Shown: piece by piece, positions 28,531 through 38,323 of the stretch
Position numbering within the stretch: the stretch's first letter is position 1
How the letters are laid out: each line of letters opens with the position of its first letter
The notes under the pieces: generated by a model
What the model was told of the DNA's origin: nothing
Databases searched by the model: none
Seen by the model: the letters and a program-made list of their open reading frames with translations, nothing else
Program-made: the position numbers and the translations under genes
Assembly: GCA_963768415.1 (NCBI GenBank)
Contig: CAVYHX010000006.1
Coordinates: 62,001 to 126,000, forward strand
Origin: CAVYHX01 sp963768415
GTDB taxonomy: Bacteria > Pseudomonadota > Gammaproteobacteria > UBA9214
Length of the DNA: 64,000 nucleotides
Direction of reading: 5' to 3'

Positions 28531-31438
28531 GACGGCGGGTCGGTCTCTTCCTGCCAGGCCTGTTGCCGGCACACGCCATCCATTTCACAATAGCCGGCAG
28601 GTTTTCGGATCGCCCCAGGCCGGTAACGGGGTGCCTGCCTCGATGGCAGCCAGCAGCTCCAGCGCACGCTCCCTGACGGCGCCTGCGAGGGCGGCCAGTG
28701 ACTCACCCTCGAGTACGGCGCCGCCCGCGACCTTGTCATCGAGCTTCAGGTATTCGACACGTGCCGGCATGGTGTCAGTCAACAGGGCATAGCACGGGAG
28801 TTGTACGGCCTCGCCACTGTCTACTTCGCGTTGTCCGGGGGGTGCGCCGGTCTTGTAGTCGATAACCGCGATCCCGTCGCGCGCTGCTGTCAATGCGGTC
28901 AAGTCTCCCCCTGATTGAGGTGTCGTGATCGAGCATGACCTCCAGCTGTTGTTCGGCAGAGGCGAATTGCCATGCTGTCTGCCGCTGGATTTGCCAGTCG
29001 ACGTATTCCGGAATCAGTACTTGCCAGCGCCGCAGCCAGGCGCGGTGCTCGAAGTTGTCCTCCAGGTCGCGCGCAAACACGGCTTGCGCAATCTGCTCGA
29101 GCATGACGATTGCTGCTGCGCGGTTTGCCAGGCTGAACGGGCGGGTGAACGGGCCGGGAAAACCGGCGCGCCCCTGGTGAAAGATCTCCAGGCAAAAGTG
29201 AATGCGTTCACCGTAGTCGGATTTCTCCAGTGCCTCGCGGATGGTCTCCCTGGGTTTGAGACCAAGCCCGTGCGCGGCATAGAAGCGATAGGGGCAGTCC
29301 ACCAGCTGCTGGTGCGAGCTGGCCGAAAGCTTGCGGGGCACGAACTCGGCGGGCAGTACCGGGGCAGGGTAGCCGCTGCGCTTCGGCACGGGCAAGACGG
29401 TGTCGCCGTGTACCCCGGTCGCCGGATCACGCAGCAGCACTTCCAGCTCATGGTTGATCAGGTCATCTCCCCAGCCTGCCTGATGGAAGGTCTGAATGGC
29501 CTCGAGCCAGCTGCTCGGCAGGCGCGTGTCGCCGTTATCTTCCTGATGCCAGGTAAGCAGCACGGCAGGTGCGCTTTCCAGCAGGCGGCGGAACCGGTGC
29601 AGTTGCGCGTTGTAATGGTCCGGCCAGACGGGCAGGCCCAGGTCCCGGCGTACCGGATCATTGAAGAACGGTGAACGCTGCGTTGCTGCCGGCAGATGTT
29701 CATGGTCACAGGCGCCGATGACCAGCCCGGCAAACTGCCCCAGCTGCGCCTGCTGCAGGGTGAGCAGCAGGACCGGATGATCGGACGTGGCCGGCCGGAA
29801 TACGTGGCGTTCCAGTGCTGTTCCGAGCCAGGCGCGGAATTCAAGCCAGTCCATACCGATCCCGCTGTGGCGTGCGGCGCTGTGCAGCAATTGCCATTCC
29901 TGCAGGATCCGGCGTCCCGCCGGGTCGGTTTCGAAAGCGGCCCACATACCGAGCGCCTGCAGACTCGTCTGCAGGCGCTCGAGAATTGCTGCCGGCGGGT
30001 GCGCTTCCCGGCCGACAATTGCGCGCAGTGGTTCTGCGGCCTGATCGAGGCGGTTCAGCAGGATCTGCAGTGCCGCTGCGGTGGCGGCGCTCCAGGGAGA
30101 ATTCAGCCGCTGCAGCCGGTAGCCGATGTGTTTGCGGTAGCGCTCGAGGCCGCGGGCAATATTTTCATGCTGAACGATGTCCTGCTCAAAACGGTACACC
30201 GTGCTGTCGAGTTCCTCCCGGTCATCATCCGGAAAGATGAACGGCGACTTCAGCACGGCGAGCAGGGGTTGATGCGCAAAGTCTTCCTCGACGGTTTGCA
30301 GCCAGCATTCCAGCGCGGCCGCGGCACTGGTGGTGGACAGTGCCCAGCCGCCGGTGTCCTGCAGGGTAATGCCGGCGCGCTCCAGCAGTGCACGCACGCG
30401 GCGTGCCAGCCGCCGGTCCTCGGTCACGATTCCGACCGGTTGCCGGTCTTCCAGCAGCCAGCGGCGCACCTGCAGGTCAATTGCCCGGGCTTCCTGTTCC
30501 GCCGAGTCGGCGGGTAATATCGACAGCCGGCCGGCAAGGGGCGGGGTATCGACCTGTTGTGCAAATGCCCGGGCACGCTCCACCGGGGGCTGATCTGCGG
30601 GCCCGAAGGTGGCATCCAGGCAGTCGCTTGCCGGCGTAGCGGCGGTATCGACAGGGTGCGTACCGCTGTCTTGAGCGGGTGGTTGCTGCAGGGACAGCGA
30701 TTGCATGCTGAGCGCGTGGTGTGCCTGGCGGTAGAGAATGCACTGTGCCCGTTGCAGTTGCAGCAAGCGGCCGGTCCATTCCAGTTCCGCAGCACTCGGA
30801 TTGTCAAAGCCGATCAGGAAAAAATAATAATCCCCGAATCCATCCTGGCTGGCAGTCAGGCGCTGCAAGCGGGCCATGCCGGGGTCCAGCAGGTCTTCTG
30901 CCTGCAGTTGTGTATGCCATGCCTGCCACAGCCGGTGAACAAGGCCGGCTTCCATGCCCAGTGGCGGCGGTAACCGGTCGGTGATGCCGTAGGCCGACTG
31001 CAGTTGCGCGGCGAACGCGTCGGGATCAGCGGGAATCGCCACCCGGTTGAGGGTCAGTTCATCGATCAGCGCCAGCAGGCTGCCCGCTGTTTGCCAGGGG
31101 TCGCTGCCGCTGAACACGGCAGGATGCTGTTTCAATACCTCGACCAGCAACAGTTCCCGGCGCGCCGGGTCGGGGATGATCCGGTCTATGCGGATGTGCT
31201 CACCAAGCCACTGAGCGGGTGTGCTGATGTCCGGGCCGAGCAGGGCAAGACAGTCCCTGCCTGCCGCCTGGTGCAGCAGGTGCATGCGCAGGCGGGGTGC
31301 GAACTGGAGATCGGGCAGCAGGACCACGCTGCGCGTGAGGTCGGGGAGGGTGTCTGCATGGCCGATGATGTGCGCAGCCGCAACCTGCAGGATGTCAGCG
31401 TGGCTGGGGATGAGGGTGACTGTGCCTTCGGGAATCAT
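28527..31438 (-). CDS. AddB-like PD-(D/E)XK nuclease/inactive helicase (frameshifted)
   Basis: Partner of the AddA-like helicase. Starts at ATG 31438 (MIPEGTVTLIPSHADILQ). The helicase-like part lacks a clear Walker A, as is common for this subunit. The C-terminal nuclease shows KLSASSHQQLVDCPYRFYAAHGLGL, GRLDRID, then after +1 changes near 28895 and 28595 IAVIDYKTGAPPGQ, LPCYAL and a terminal cysteine motif YCEMDGVCRQQAW. With the first cysteine CPYRF this fits the iron-sulfur cluster of AddB-type nucleases. About 970 residues after correction. Ends overlapping the addA-like start. Confidence 0.82.
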
Positions 31439-31603
31439 TGGTCAGAACACCGGAGGTCAATCGTTCAGGACAAGTGTAGAGCAGATGCTGGAATTAACGT
31501 TACGGTGTCTTTTGCGAAACTACCGATTTGATTCCCCGTTGTTATCACGAGTACTGGGAAGTATCCAGTAACGCAGCCGTTGGAGGATGTCTCAGGTTTT
31601 ACT

Positions 31604-31787
31604 TCCTCTCCCTTCGGGAGTACCCGATTAAGCGCCGGGCATAAAAGGGTTGGGGAGAGGGGGCTTCGATTAAAGAGTGGTTTATTCTCATTAGCACTGT
31701 AAGAGCAGCCTGCTGGTGCAGCTGAATTGCCAAAAAACGCATTATATATTCCCTCTCCCTGGCCCTCTCCCGGAGGGAGAGGGAATG
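31604..31787. repeat. paired CCCTCTCCC element between addB-like gene and fdxA
   Basis: Left arm 31604-31661 and right arm about 31751-31787 (CCCTCTCCCTGGCCCTCTCC then GGAGGGAGAGGGA), spacer about 90 bp. The left arm is split by a 25-bp foreign segment (31621-31645). The remainder of 31439-31927 shows no gene or RNA that I can support. Confidence 0.7.
31621..31645 (+). repeat. 25-bp segment inserted inside a repeat arm, copy 1
   Basis: The segment TACCCGATTAAGCG...GGGCATAAA lies exactly between the GGGAG and AGGGTTGGGGAGAGGG halves of the repeat arm. The same 25 bases recur at 40960-40984, again after GGAG and inside an unrelated repeat. Confidence 0.75.
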
Positions 31788-31927
31788 TACTGTTTAGACG
31801 TCTAGATACACCTTGTTTATTCAACTAATCCTGGTTACATGCGGGCCCATAAATTCTGCATAAATGCCATCAATGTAAATGGTTATCTCGTACCCTCTGC
31901 GCCGCTGCCAACAACTTTCAGCAAGGC

Positions 31928-32251
31928 TCAGCGCTCCAGGTACTGCAACTTGTCCGGCTTGTCTTTCCAGTCATCCGCATCGGCCGGGGCATCCTTCATC
32001 TGGGTGATGACCGGCCAGGTCCGGGCCAGCTCGGCATTGAGTTCCAGATAGATTTCCTGGCCCGCGGGCAGGTCGCTTTCATCATAGATGGCATTGATGG
32101 GGCATTCCGGTTCACACAGGGTGCAGTCGATGCATTCATCCGGATCGATGACCAGGAAGTTGGGGCCTTCGTGAAAACAATCCACCGGGCAGACTTCGAC
32201 GCAGTCGGTGTATTTACATTTGATGCAGTTTTCAGTGACAACGAACGTCAT
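31928..32251 (-). CDS. fdxA: seven-iron ferredoxin FdxA
   Basis: 107-residue electron carrier with the cysteine pattern of a 3Fe-4S plus 4Fe-4S ferredoxin: CIKCKYTDCVEVCPVDC and CIDCTLCEPECP. The start at 32251 (MTFVVTENCIKCKYTDC) matches the family and has AGAG upstream; a longer in-frame start at 32293 is unlikely. The C-terminal tail (LELNAELARTWPVITQMKD) is typical of FdxA. Often found next to mutS in this group, as here. Confidence 0.95.
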   Translation of the reverse strand: MTFVVTENCIKCKYTDCVEVCPVDCFHEGPNFLVIDPDECIDCTLCEPECPINAIYDESDLPAGQEIYLELNAELARTWPVITQMKDAPADADDWKDKPDKLQYLER

Positions 32252-32394
32252 GTTTCTCTCCGCGGTACCAGATCCAGGCGGCATGGTCCGCATATGAATC
32301 TAATTACTTAATAAAATCTTATAAATATTTGTATAATATAGAATATATATATTCACACATCCAGGTGCTCCGACTGCCGGGCACGTAGCCTGCG

Positions 32395-34966
32395 TCATGA
32401 ATGCAGTTCCTGCTGTGCCAGCTCCTTGAGTGTATACAGAAGTCGCTGTGCCTGCAGCGGTGTTAGCGTGTCCGGATCGATGCCGTCCAGCGCCTCGACC
32501 AGCGGGTGCTCGCCCGGTGGCTGAAACAATGCGAGTTGTGGCTGTGCCGCCGTGCCGGTGGGTTGCTCCTCCTGCTCCAGTTCCAGCAGGCGTTCCCGTG
32601 CCCGGGCAATGACGGCGGGCGGCACCCCGGCCAGCGCGGCCACGTGCAGTCCGTAGCTGCGGTCGGCGGGGCCCTCCTTGACGGCATGCAGGAAGACGAT
32701 CCGGTCATCGTGTTCCACCGCCTCCAGGTGCACATTGGCGATACTGTCGTAGTGTTCCGGCAATTGTGTCAGTTCAAAGTAGTGCGTGGCAAACAGGGTG
32801 AACGCCTTGATGCGTGTGGCCAGATCCACGGCACAGGCCCAGGCGAGCGACAGGCCGTCGTAGGTACTGGTGCCGCGCCCGATTTCATCCATGAGTACCA
32901 GGCTGTTTTCCGTGGCGTTGTTCAGGATGTTTGCCGTCTCGGTCATCTCGACCATGAAGGTGGAGCGGCCGCCGGCAAGGTCGTCCGCGGCGCCGATGCG
33001 CGAATAGATGCGGTCAACCGGGCCGATGACGGCCGTGTCCGCCGGCACATAGCTGCCGATATGCGCCAGCAGCACGATCAGGGCTGTCTGGCGCATAAAC
33101 GTCGATTTGCCGCCCATGTTGGGCCCGGTGATGATGAGCATGCGTTGCCGCGGATTCAGCCGGGTATTGTTCGGAATGAAGGTCCCGTCGAGCATCTGTT
33201 CCACGACCAGGTGGCGGCCGCCCTCGATCGCGATGCCCGGCCGGTCGGTGAGTGTCGGGCAGGACAGGTTCAACGCCAGGCTGCGTTCCGCGAACGTGGC
33301 CAGCACGTCGAGCTCGGCCAGCGCGGCCGCGCAGGCGCCGAGCGCTTCCAGGTCGGCGGACAACAGCTCGAGGAGTTCGTTATAGAGCGATTTTTCCAGT
33401 GCCAGGGCACGTTCCCTGGCACTCAGTACCTGGTCTTCATGGGTCTTGAGTTCGGGGGTGATGTAGCGCTCCACCGACTTCAGGGTCTGGCGGCGCTGGT
33501 AGTCATCCGGTACCTGGTCTGCCTGCAGGCGGCTGACCTCGATATAGTAGCCGTGCACCCGGTTATAACGGATCTTCAGGTTGGCAATGCCGCTGCGTTC
33601 CCGTTCCCGGGTTTCCATGTCCACCAGGATCCGGTCACCGTGTTCGCTCAGGTCGCGCAATCCGTCCAGCGTGGCATCGTAACCGGTCGCCAGGACGCCG
33701 CCGTCACGTATCAGCACCGGCGGATTTTCCCGGACGGCGCGCACCAGCAGGCGGTGTACTTCCGGATGCTGACCGATGCGTGCCGCCAGGTCGGCCAGGA
33801 GTGGATCGTGCATCCCGGCGAGCTGTTGCTGCAGCGCGGGTAACAGCGCCCAGGCTGGTCGCGCAGGCCGGCAAGATCACGCGGCCGGGCCGACTTCAGG
33901 GCGATGCGCGTGAGGATACGCTCGATATCCGCAATGCCTCCCAGCCGGGCATGCAGTTCAGCGTGCAGGATGCCGTCGCGCAGTTGTTCGATGCACCGGT
34001 GCCGTTGCCGCAGCAGTTGCCTGGTCACGCACTGGCCGGTGCAGCCAGCGGCGCAACAGGCGGCCGCCCATGGTGGTGGCCGTGCGGTCGAGCACGCCGA
34101 TCAGGGTGTGCTGGCGCTGGCCGGAAACCGACTCTTCCAGTTCCAGGTTGCGGCGGGTGGCGGCATCCAGTACCAGGCCGTCGCTGCGGTTCTCGACCTG
34201 CAGACTGCGCAGATGCGGCAGGGCGGTACGTTGCGTGTTCCTGACATATTGCAACAGCGCGCCGGCGGCGCCGATGGCGGCCGGCAGGTCCTCGCAGCCG
34301 AAACCGCTCAGGTCCGGGTGCCGAATTGTTCAGTGAGCAGGCCGCGCGCGCTGCCGGTGTCGAAGGACCAGGGCGGCTGGTGACGCAGGCCACGGTGCTG
34401 CGCGACCTCGGCCGGGAGGGTGAGGTCTTCGCTGGTGATCAGTTCGGCTGCCTGCAGGCGTTGCAGTTCACTCAACAGGGCCTCTGTGCCCTGCAGTTGC
34501 TGGACGCTGAAGCGTGCCCCGGCAAGGTCCAGCGCGGCCAGTCCCCAGTCAGCGCCGATCCGGTTGACGGCCACCAGCAGGTTGTCCTGGCGGTCATTCA
34601 ACAGCGCCTCTTCAGTGACAGTGCCCGGCGTCACGATGCGCACGACCTTGCGCTCGACCGGTCCCTTGCCGGTGAGCCGCGCCGACCTGCTCGCAGATCG
34701 CCACGGATTCGCCCTGTTGCACCAGGCCGCCCGAGGTACTGGTCGATGGCATGCACCGGGACACCGGCCATGGGAATGGGTGCGCCGGCGGATTGCCCGC
34801 GGGATGTCAGGGTGATATCCAGTAGGCGGGCGGCGCGCCGCGCGTCGCTGTAAAACAGCTCGTAGAAATCGCCCATGCGATAAAACAACAGAATATCAGG
34901 ATGTTCTGCCTTGATGCTCAGGTATTGCATCATCATCGGAGTGTGCGCGGCAGAGGTGGCTGTCAT
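32395..34966 (-). CDS. mutS: DNA mismatch repair protein MutS (multiple frameshifts)
   Basis: Recognises mismatches and starts repair with MutL. The mismatch-binding N-terminus MMMQYLSIKAEHPDILLFYRMGDFYELFYSDA (with the FYE motif) and the C-terminal ATPase (LLIITGPNMGGKSTFMRQTALI, TFMVEMTETANILNNATENSLVLMDEIGRGTSTYDGLSLAWA) are both clear. The part from 33813 to 32395 is intact, but the 5' half needs five corrections near 34730 (+1), 34690 (+1), 34315 (-1), about 34010 (+1) and 33845 (-1). Corrected length is about 857 residues, as in E. coli. If real, the strain would be mismatch-repair deficient. Confidence 0.9.
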
Positions 34967-35546
34967 GGCGGGGAAGTCTACCGCATTAGCAGCGGATTTG
35001 CGCAGAGACTCCAGGCTTATTGAATAAACTGTCTGGATGCTTGTAATGAAAACCGTTAGCTATCCCACATCCTTGCATAAAATTCTTCGCATTGTTCACC
35101 AATCCTCTGTTGTTATTCGCCGCCGGCGCAGACATGGAATGCAGGAGACGCGGTAACGTAGCGTCGCCCGGATTCTACTGCGGTTGAACCGGCTGCATGC
35201 TGGCCATGATCGCGAGCGCTTGGGCACGCTACGCTTCGCCTGCATGGACGCAGGCGAGGAGCGTGAGCAGGACGCGGAAGCTTTGCCCAACCTACATAGA
35301 CAATAGAACCCAGTCGCGCGCTTTATTCGGGCTACATGCCGACAACTGCAGCAGTAAAGGAAACTCTGATAATCTGCAATTGCACTTGTTATTGCAAGCG
35401 CAGCGCGGCAATCTCATGGTTTGGCATCAGTCACCCTGAAGATTGCTTCGATACCGGAGGGTATCCTTCAGGGCACTTCGTTCCTTGCAATAACTAAACA
35501 TAATATATTCATAATATTCAGTATAATATATGCATAAATTAAACAA
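34967..35546. other. repeat-containing gap between mutS and pncC
   Basis: No gene found. 35165-35300 resembles a palindromic intergenic repeat (TTGGGCACGCTACGCTTCGC against GAAGCTTTGCCCAACCTAC). 35399-35495 is a partial relative of the 13045-13181 element (GCGCGGCAATCTC, AGATTGCTTCG, GTTCCTTGCAAT). The AT-rich end near 35495-35545 probably holds the pncC promoter. Confidence 0.45.
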
Positions 35547-36037
35547 ATGTCTGAACTGAACGAACTGTCCCGCCGGGTAGGAGAGGCACTGCTGGCGCGG
35601 CGCCAGACACTGGCGGTGGCCGAATCCTGTACCGGCGGCTGGGTGGCCAAGTGCATTACGGATATCGCCGGTAGTTCGCGGTGGTTCGACCGCGGCTTCG
35701 TCACCTACACCAATGCCGCCAAGGAGGCGATGCTGGGCGTGCAGGCGGCAACGCTGGCAAGTCCGCGGGCGCCGTCAGTGAGGCGACCGTCAGGGAAATG
35801 GTGCAGGGCGCCCTGCGCAATAGTCGCGCCGATTGTGCGCTGGCCATCAGCGGGATCGCCGGACCGGGCGGCGCCGTGCCGGGCAAGCCGGTCGGTACGG
35901 TGTGTTTTGCCTGGGCGTCGCCGGCAGTCCGGTAGCAGGTGGAAACCCGCCGGTTCACGGGTGACCGGGACGCGGTGCGCCGGCAGGCGGTTGACCATGC
36001 CCTGACCGGGCTGCTGCATGTCCTCGGCACGGGTTGA
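35547..36037 (+). pseudogene. pncC: nicotinamide-nucleotide amidohydrolase (CinA C-terminal type), disrupted
   Basis: PncC deamidates NMN to nicotinate mononucleotide in pyridine-nucleotide salvage. Start MSELNELSRRVGEALLARRQ, then AVAESCTGGWVAKCITDIAGSSRWFDRGFVTYTNAAKEAMLGV with the catalytic serine motif. A one-base loss near 35760 shifts the frame to AGAVSEATVREMVQGALRNSRADCALAISGIAGPGGAVPGKPVGTVCFAWAS. This frame then meets a TAG at about 35933 and continues to VETRRFTGDRDAVRRQAVDHALTGLL, ending 36037. It carries both a frameshift and an in-frame stop, so it is called a pseudogene, though sequence error is possible. recA lies downstream, as in many gammaproteobacteria. Confidence 0.8.
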
Positions 36038-36560
36038 ACCGGCACGCCGGGTGTTCTTCGCCCTGTGGCCGCAGGCCGGTGTCCGGGAAGCGCTGGACCA
36101 GGCCGCGCTGGCGGTGGCTGGGCAAGCGCATCAAGCGCATGCCTGCGGACAAACTGCATCTCACGCTCGCCTATGCGGGACCGGTTTCTCCGGCGACGTA
36201 CCAGTGCCTCGAAGTCGGCGGCGGCGGCTGTGCAGGTCCCCGCCCTTCGCGCTGGCCATCGACCGGATCGGCCACTGGCCGCGGCCGCGGATACTCTGGG
36301 CCGGGCCGCAGCATACACCGCCCGCACTCTGGTCACTGGTCGGGCAGCTGCGCGCGGTGCTGGCGCAGTGCGGTATCCCGCCCGAGACACGGCCCTACCA
36401 GGCGCACATCACCATCGCCCGCAAGCTCAGCCGGGCGCAGGCCCTGGCTGAAATTGAACCGATCGACTGGTCCATCAGCCAGTTCAGTCTGGTCGAGTCA
36501 GTCACCGACCCGGCCGGGGTGAGATATCAGCTACTCCGAAGCTGGGAGCTAGAGGGCTAG
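36018..36560 (+). CDS. thpR: RNA 2',3'-cyclic phosphodiesterase (2H family), frameshifted
   Basis: LigT/ThpR protein hydrolysing 2',3'-cyclic phosphates on RNA. Both HxTx motifs are present: KLHLTLAYAG and AHITIARKL. MSSARVEPARRVFFALWPQAGVREAL starts the protein, overlapping pncC by 20 bp. Three +1 changes near 36118, 36212 and 36241 add to a full frame, so the C-terminal frame is again that of the start; the middle with HLTL is only read in the shifted frames. About 180 residues. The family is often found between pncC and recA. Confidence 0.82.
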   Translation: MSSARVEPARRVFFALWPQAGVREALDQAALAVAGQAHQAHACGQTASHARLCGTGFSGDVPVPRSRRRRLCRSPPFALAIDRIGHWPRPRILWAGPQHTPPALWSLVGQLRAVLAQCGIPPETRPYQAHITIARKLSRAQALAEIEPIDWSISQFSLVESVTDPAGVRYQLLRSWELEG

Positions 36561-36636
36561 TGGCTTCTATGTGATAATCGCCGCTTCAGGCGGAACAGGG
36601 ATGGTGACGCCGCGATCAACCTTTTGGAGGAACTAA

Positions 36637-37686
36637 ATGGAAGACAACAAACGCAAGGCCTTGAGTGCTGCACTGAGCCAGATCGAAAAACAGTTCGGCA
36701 AGGGCGCCGTAATGCGCATGGGGGATGTCACTGCAGTAGATATCGATGTGGTATCGACCGGCTCACTGGGGCTCGATGTCGCCCTCGGCATCGGTGGCTT
36801 GCCGCGCGGCCGGGTCGTCGAGGTCTACGGGCCGGAGTCTTCCGGCAAGACGACCCTGGCGCTGCAGGTGATCGCCGAGGCGCAGAAGAACGGCGGGACG
36901 GCCGCGTTTGTTGATGCCGAACATGCGCTGGACCCGGGCTATGCCGAAAAGCTGGGCGTCAATGTCGACGAGCTGCTGGTCTCGCAGCCGGATACCGGCG
37001 AACAGGCGCTGGAGATCACCGATATGCTGGTCCGGTCCGGTTCCATCGATGTGGTGGTGGTGGACTCCGTCGCGGCACTGACACCCAAGGCCGAGATCGA
37101 GGGTGATATGGGCGATTCGCACATGGGTCTGCAGGCGCGCCTTATGTCGCAGGCCCTGCGCAAACTCACCGGTAACATCAAGCGCTCCAATACCATGGTG
37201 ATCTTCATCAACCAGATCCGCATGAAGATCGGCGTCATGTTCGGCAACCCGGAAACCACGACCGGTGGCAATGCGCTGAAATTCTATGCCTCCGTGCGGC
37301 TCGATATCCGCCGCATCGGTGCCATCAAGAAGGGCGATGAAATCGTCGGCAACGAGACCCGCGTCAAGGTGGTCAAGAACAAGATGGCGCCGCCCTTCAA
37401 GCAGGCGGAGTTCCAGATTCTCTATGGCGAAGGGATCTCGCTGCAAGGCGAGCTCATCGACCTGGGTGTCAAATACGACATTGTCGATAAATCCGGCGCC
37501 TGGTACAGCTATGGCAAGGAACGCATCGGGCAGGGCAAGGAGAACGTGCGCGAGTTCCTGAAACAGAACCCGGACATCGCCAACGAGATCGAGGCCCGGC
37601 TGCGCGCCGAACTGCTCCCGGCAAAAGCCGGCATTGAAACCGGGGCTGAAGCCGCAGCCGAAGCGGAAACCGCCGGGGTACACTAG
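36637..37686 (+). CDS. recA: recombinase RecA
   Basis: Strand-exchange ATPase and LexA coprotease, 349 residues. P-loop GPESSGKT (65-72), then the conserved core VDAEHALDPGYAEKLGVNVDELL, QPDTGEQALEI, VVVVDSVAALTPKAEIEGDMGD, L2 loop IRMKIGVMFGNPETTTGGNALKFYAS. Frame intact, with GGAGG ahead of ATG. I do not see a canonical CTGT-N8-ACAG LexA box in the 80 bp upstream. C-terminus is Ala/Glu-rich rather than strongly acidic. Confidence 0.98.
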   Translation: MEDNKRKALSAALSQIEKQFGKGAVMRMGDVTAVDIDVVSTGSLGLDVALGIGGLPRGRVVEVYGPESSGKTTLALQVIAEAQKNGGTAAFVDAEHALDPGYAEKLGVNVDELLVSQPDTGEQALEITDMLVRSGSIDVVVVDSVAALTPKAEIEGDMGDSHMGLQARLMSQALRKLTGNIKRSNTMVIFINQIRMKIGVMFGNPETTTGGNALKFYASVRLDIRRIGAIKKGDEIVGNETRVKVVKNKMAPPFKQAEFQILYGEGISLQGELIDLGVKYDIVDKSGAWYSYGKERIGQGKENVREFLKQNPDIANEIEARLRAELLPAKAGIETGAEAAAEAETAGVH

Positions 37687-38149
37687 GCTGACGCCGGAGC
37701 AGGCTGCAGACCCCGCCGTGGCGCGCACGGCGGCGCTGGACCTCCTGGCCCGGCGGGAACACAGCGAGCTGGAACTGCGCCGCAAGCTGGAAACCCGTGG
37801 TTTTGATGCAGACGTCATAGCAACCCTGGTCGCGGCGCTGGTTGCAGAGCGGCTGCTCAGTAATGACCGGTTTGCTGAGTCCTTCGTGCACTCCCGGTTC
37901 CAGCGTGGTTCGGGACCGCAGAAGATCCACGCCGAGTTGCGTGCCCGCGGGCTCGATGATGAGCTGATTGGGCAGTCTATCGCCGCGCTCGATACGCAGT
38001 GGCCGGTACTGGCCCGGGAAGTGCGCGCGAAGCGCTTTGGCGCAGCAGTGCCGGCTGATTTCAAGGAACGCAGCCGGCAGATGCGCTTCCTGCAGCAGCG
38101 CGGGTTCACCACGGAACAGATCTCCGGGTCGTTTCGGGACAGCGAATGA
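37634..38149 (+). CDS. recX: RecA regulator RecX
   Basis: Inhibits RecA filament extension. The helical repeats are visible (ARTAALDLLARREHSELELRRKL, LVAERLLSNDRFAESFVHSRF, GPQKIHAELRARGLDDELI). Start is uncertain: ATG 37634 lies inside recA (53-bp overlap), while a GTG near 37719 would give a shorter but complete family domain. 171 residues with the longer start. Position directly after recA is standard. Confidence 0.9.
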   Translation: MKPGLKPQPKRKPPGYTRLTPEQAADPAVARTAALDLLARREHSELELRRKLETRGFDADVIATLVAALVAERLLSNDRFAESFVHSRFQRGSGPQKIHAELRARGLDDELIGQSIAALDTQWPVLAREVRAKRFGAAVPADFKERSRQMRFLQQRGFTTEQISGSFRDSE

Positions 38150-38323
38150 CCCGTCACGTCGGCGCCATGCATGCTGAAATGCAGAAATGCAGAATGCATG
38201 AAATTTACCGAAATGCAGGTTGGGCTAAGCGCATAGAACGCCGAAAGGTGTTCCATTCCACGGTGATTCCCTGAATAATAAGCGCCAGTAGTTCAAACAG
38301 GTAACGGGTAGTCCGATTCCATC

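Noticed and set aside
32506..33843. 445-codon plus-strand open frame
   Set aside because: Complete shadow of the conserved mutS ATPase half on the other strand; composition is typical for an antisense frame in GC-rich DNA.
36561..36636. LexA operator upstream of recA
   Set aside because: No CTGT-N8-ACAG or close variant is visible in this interval; regulation may use another site or lie further upstream.
36763..38256. 497-codon minus-strand frame
   Set aside because: Antisense of recA and recX.
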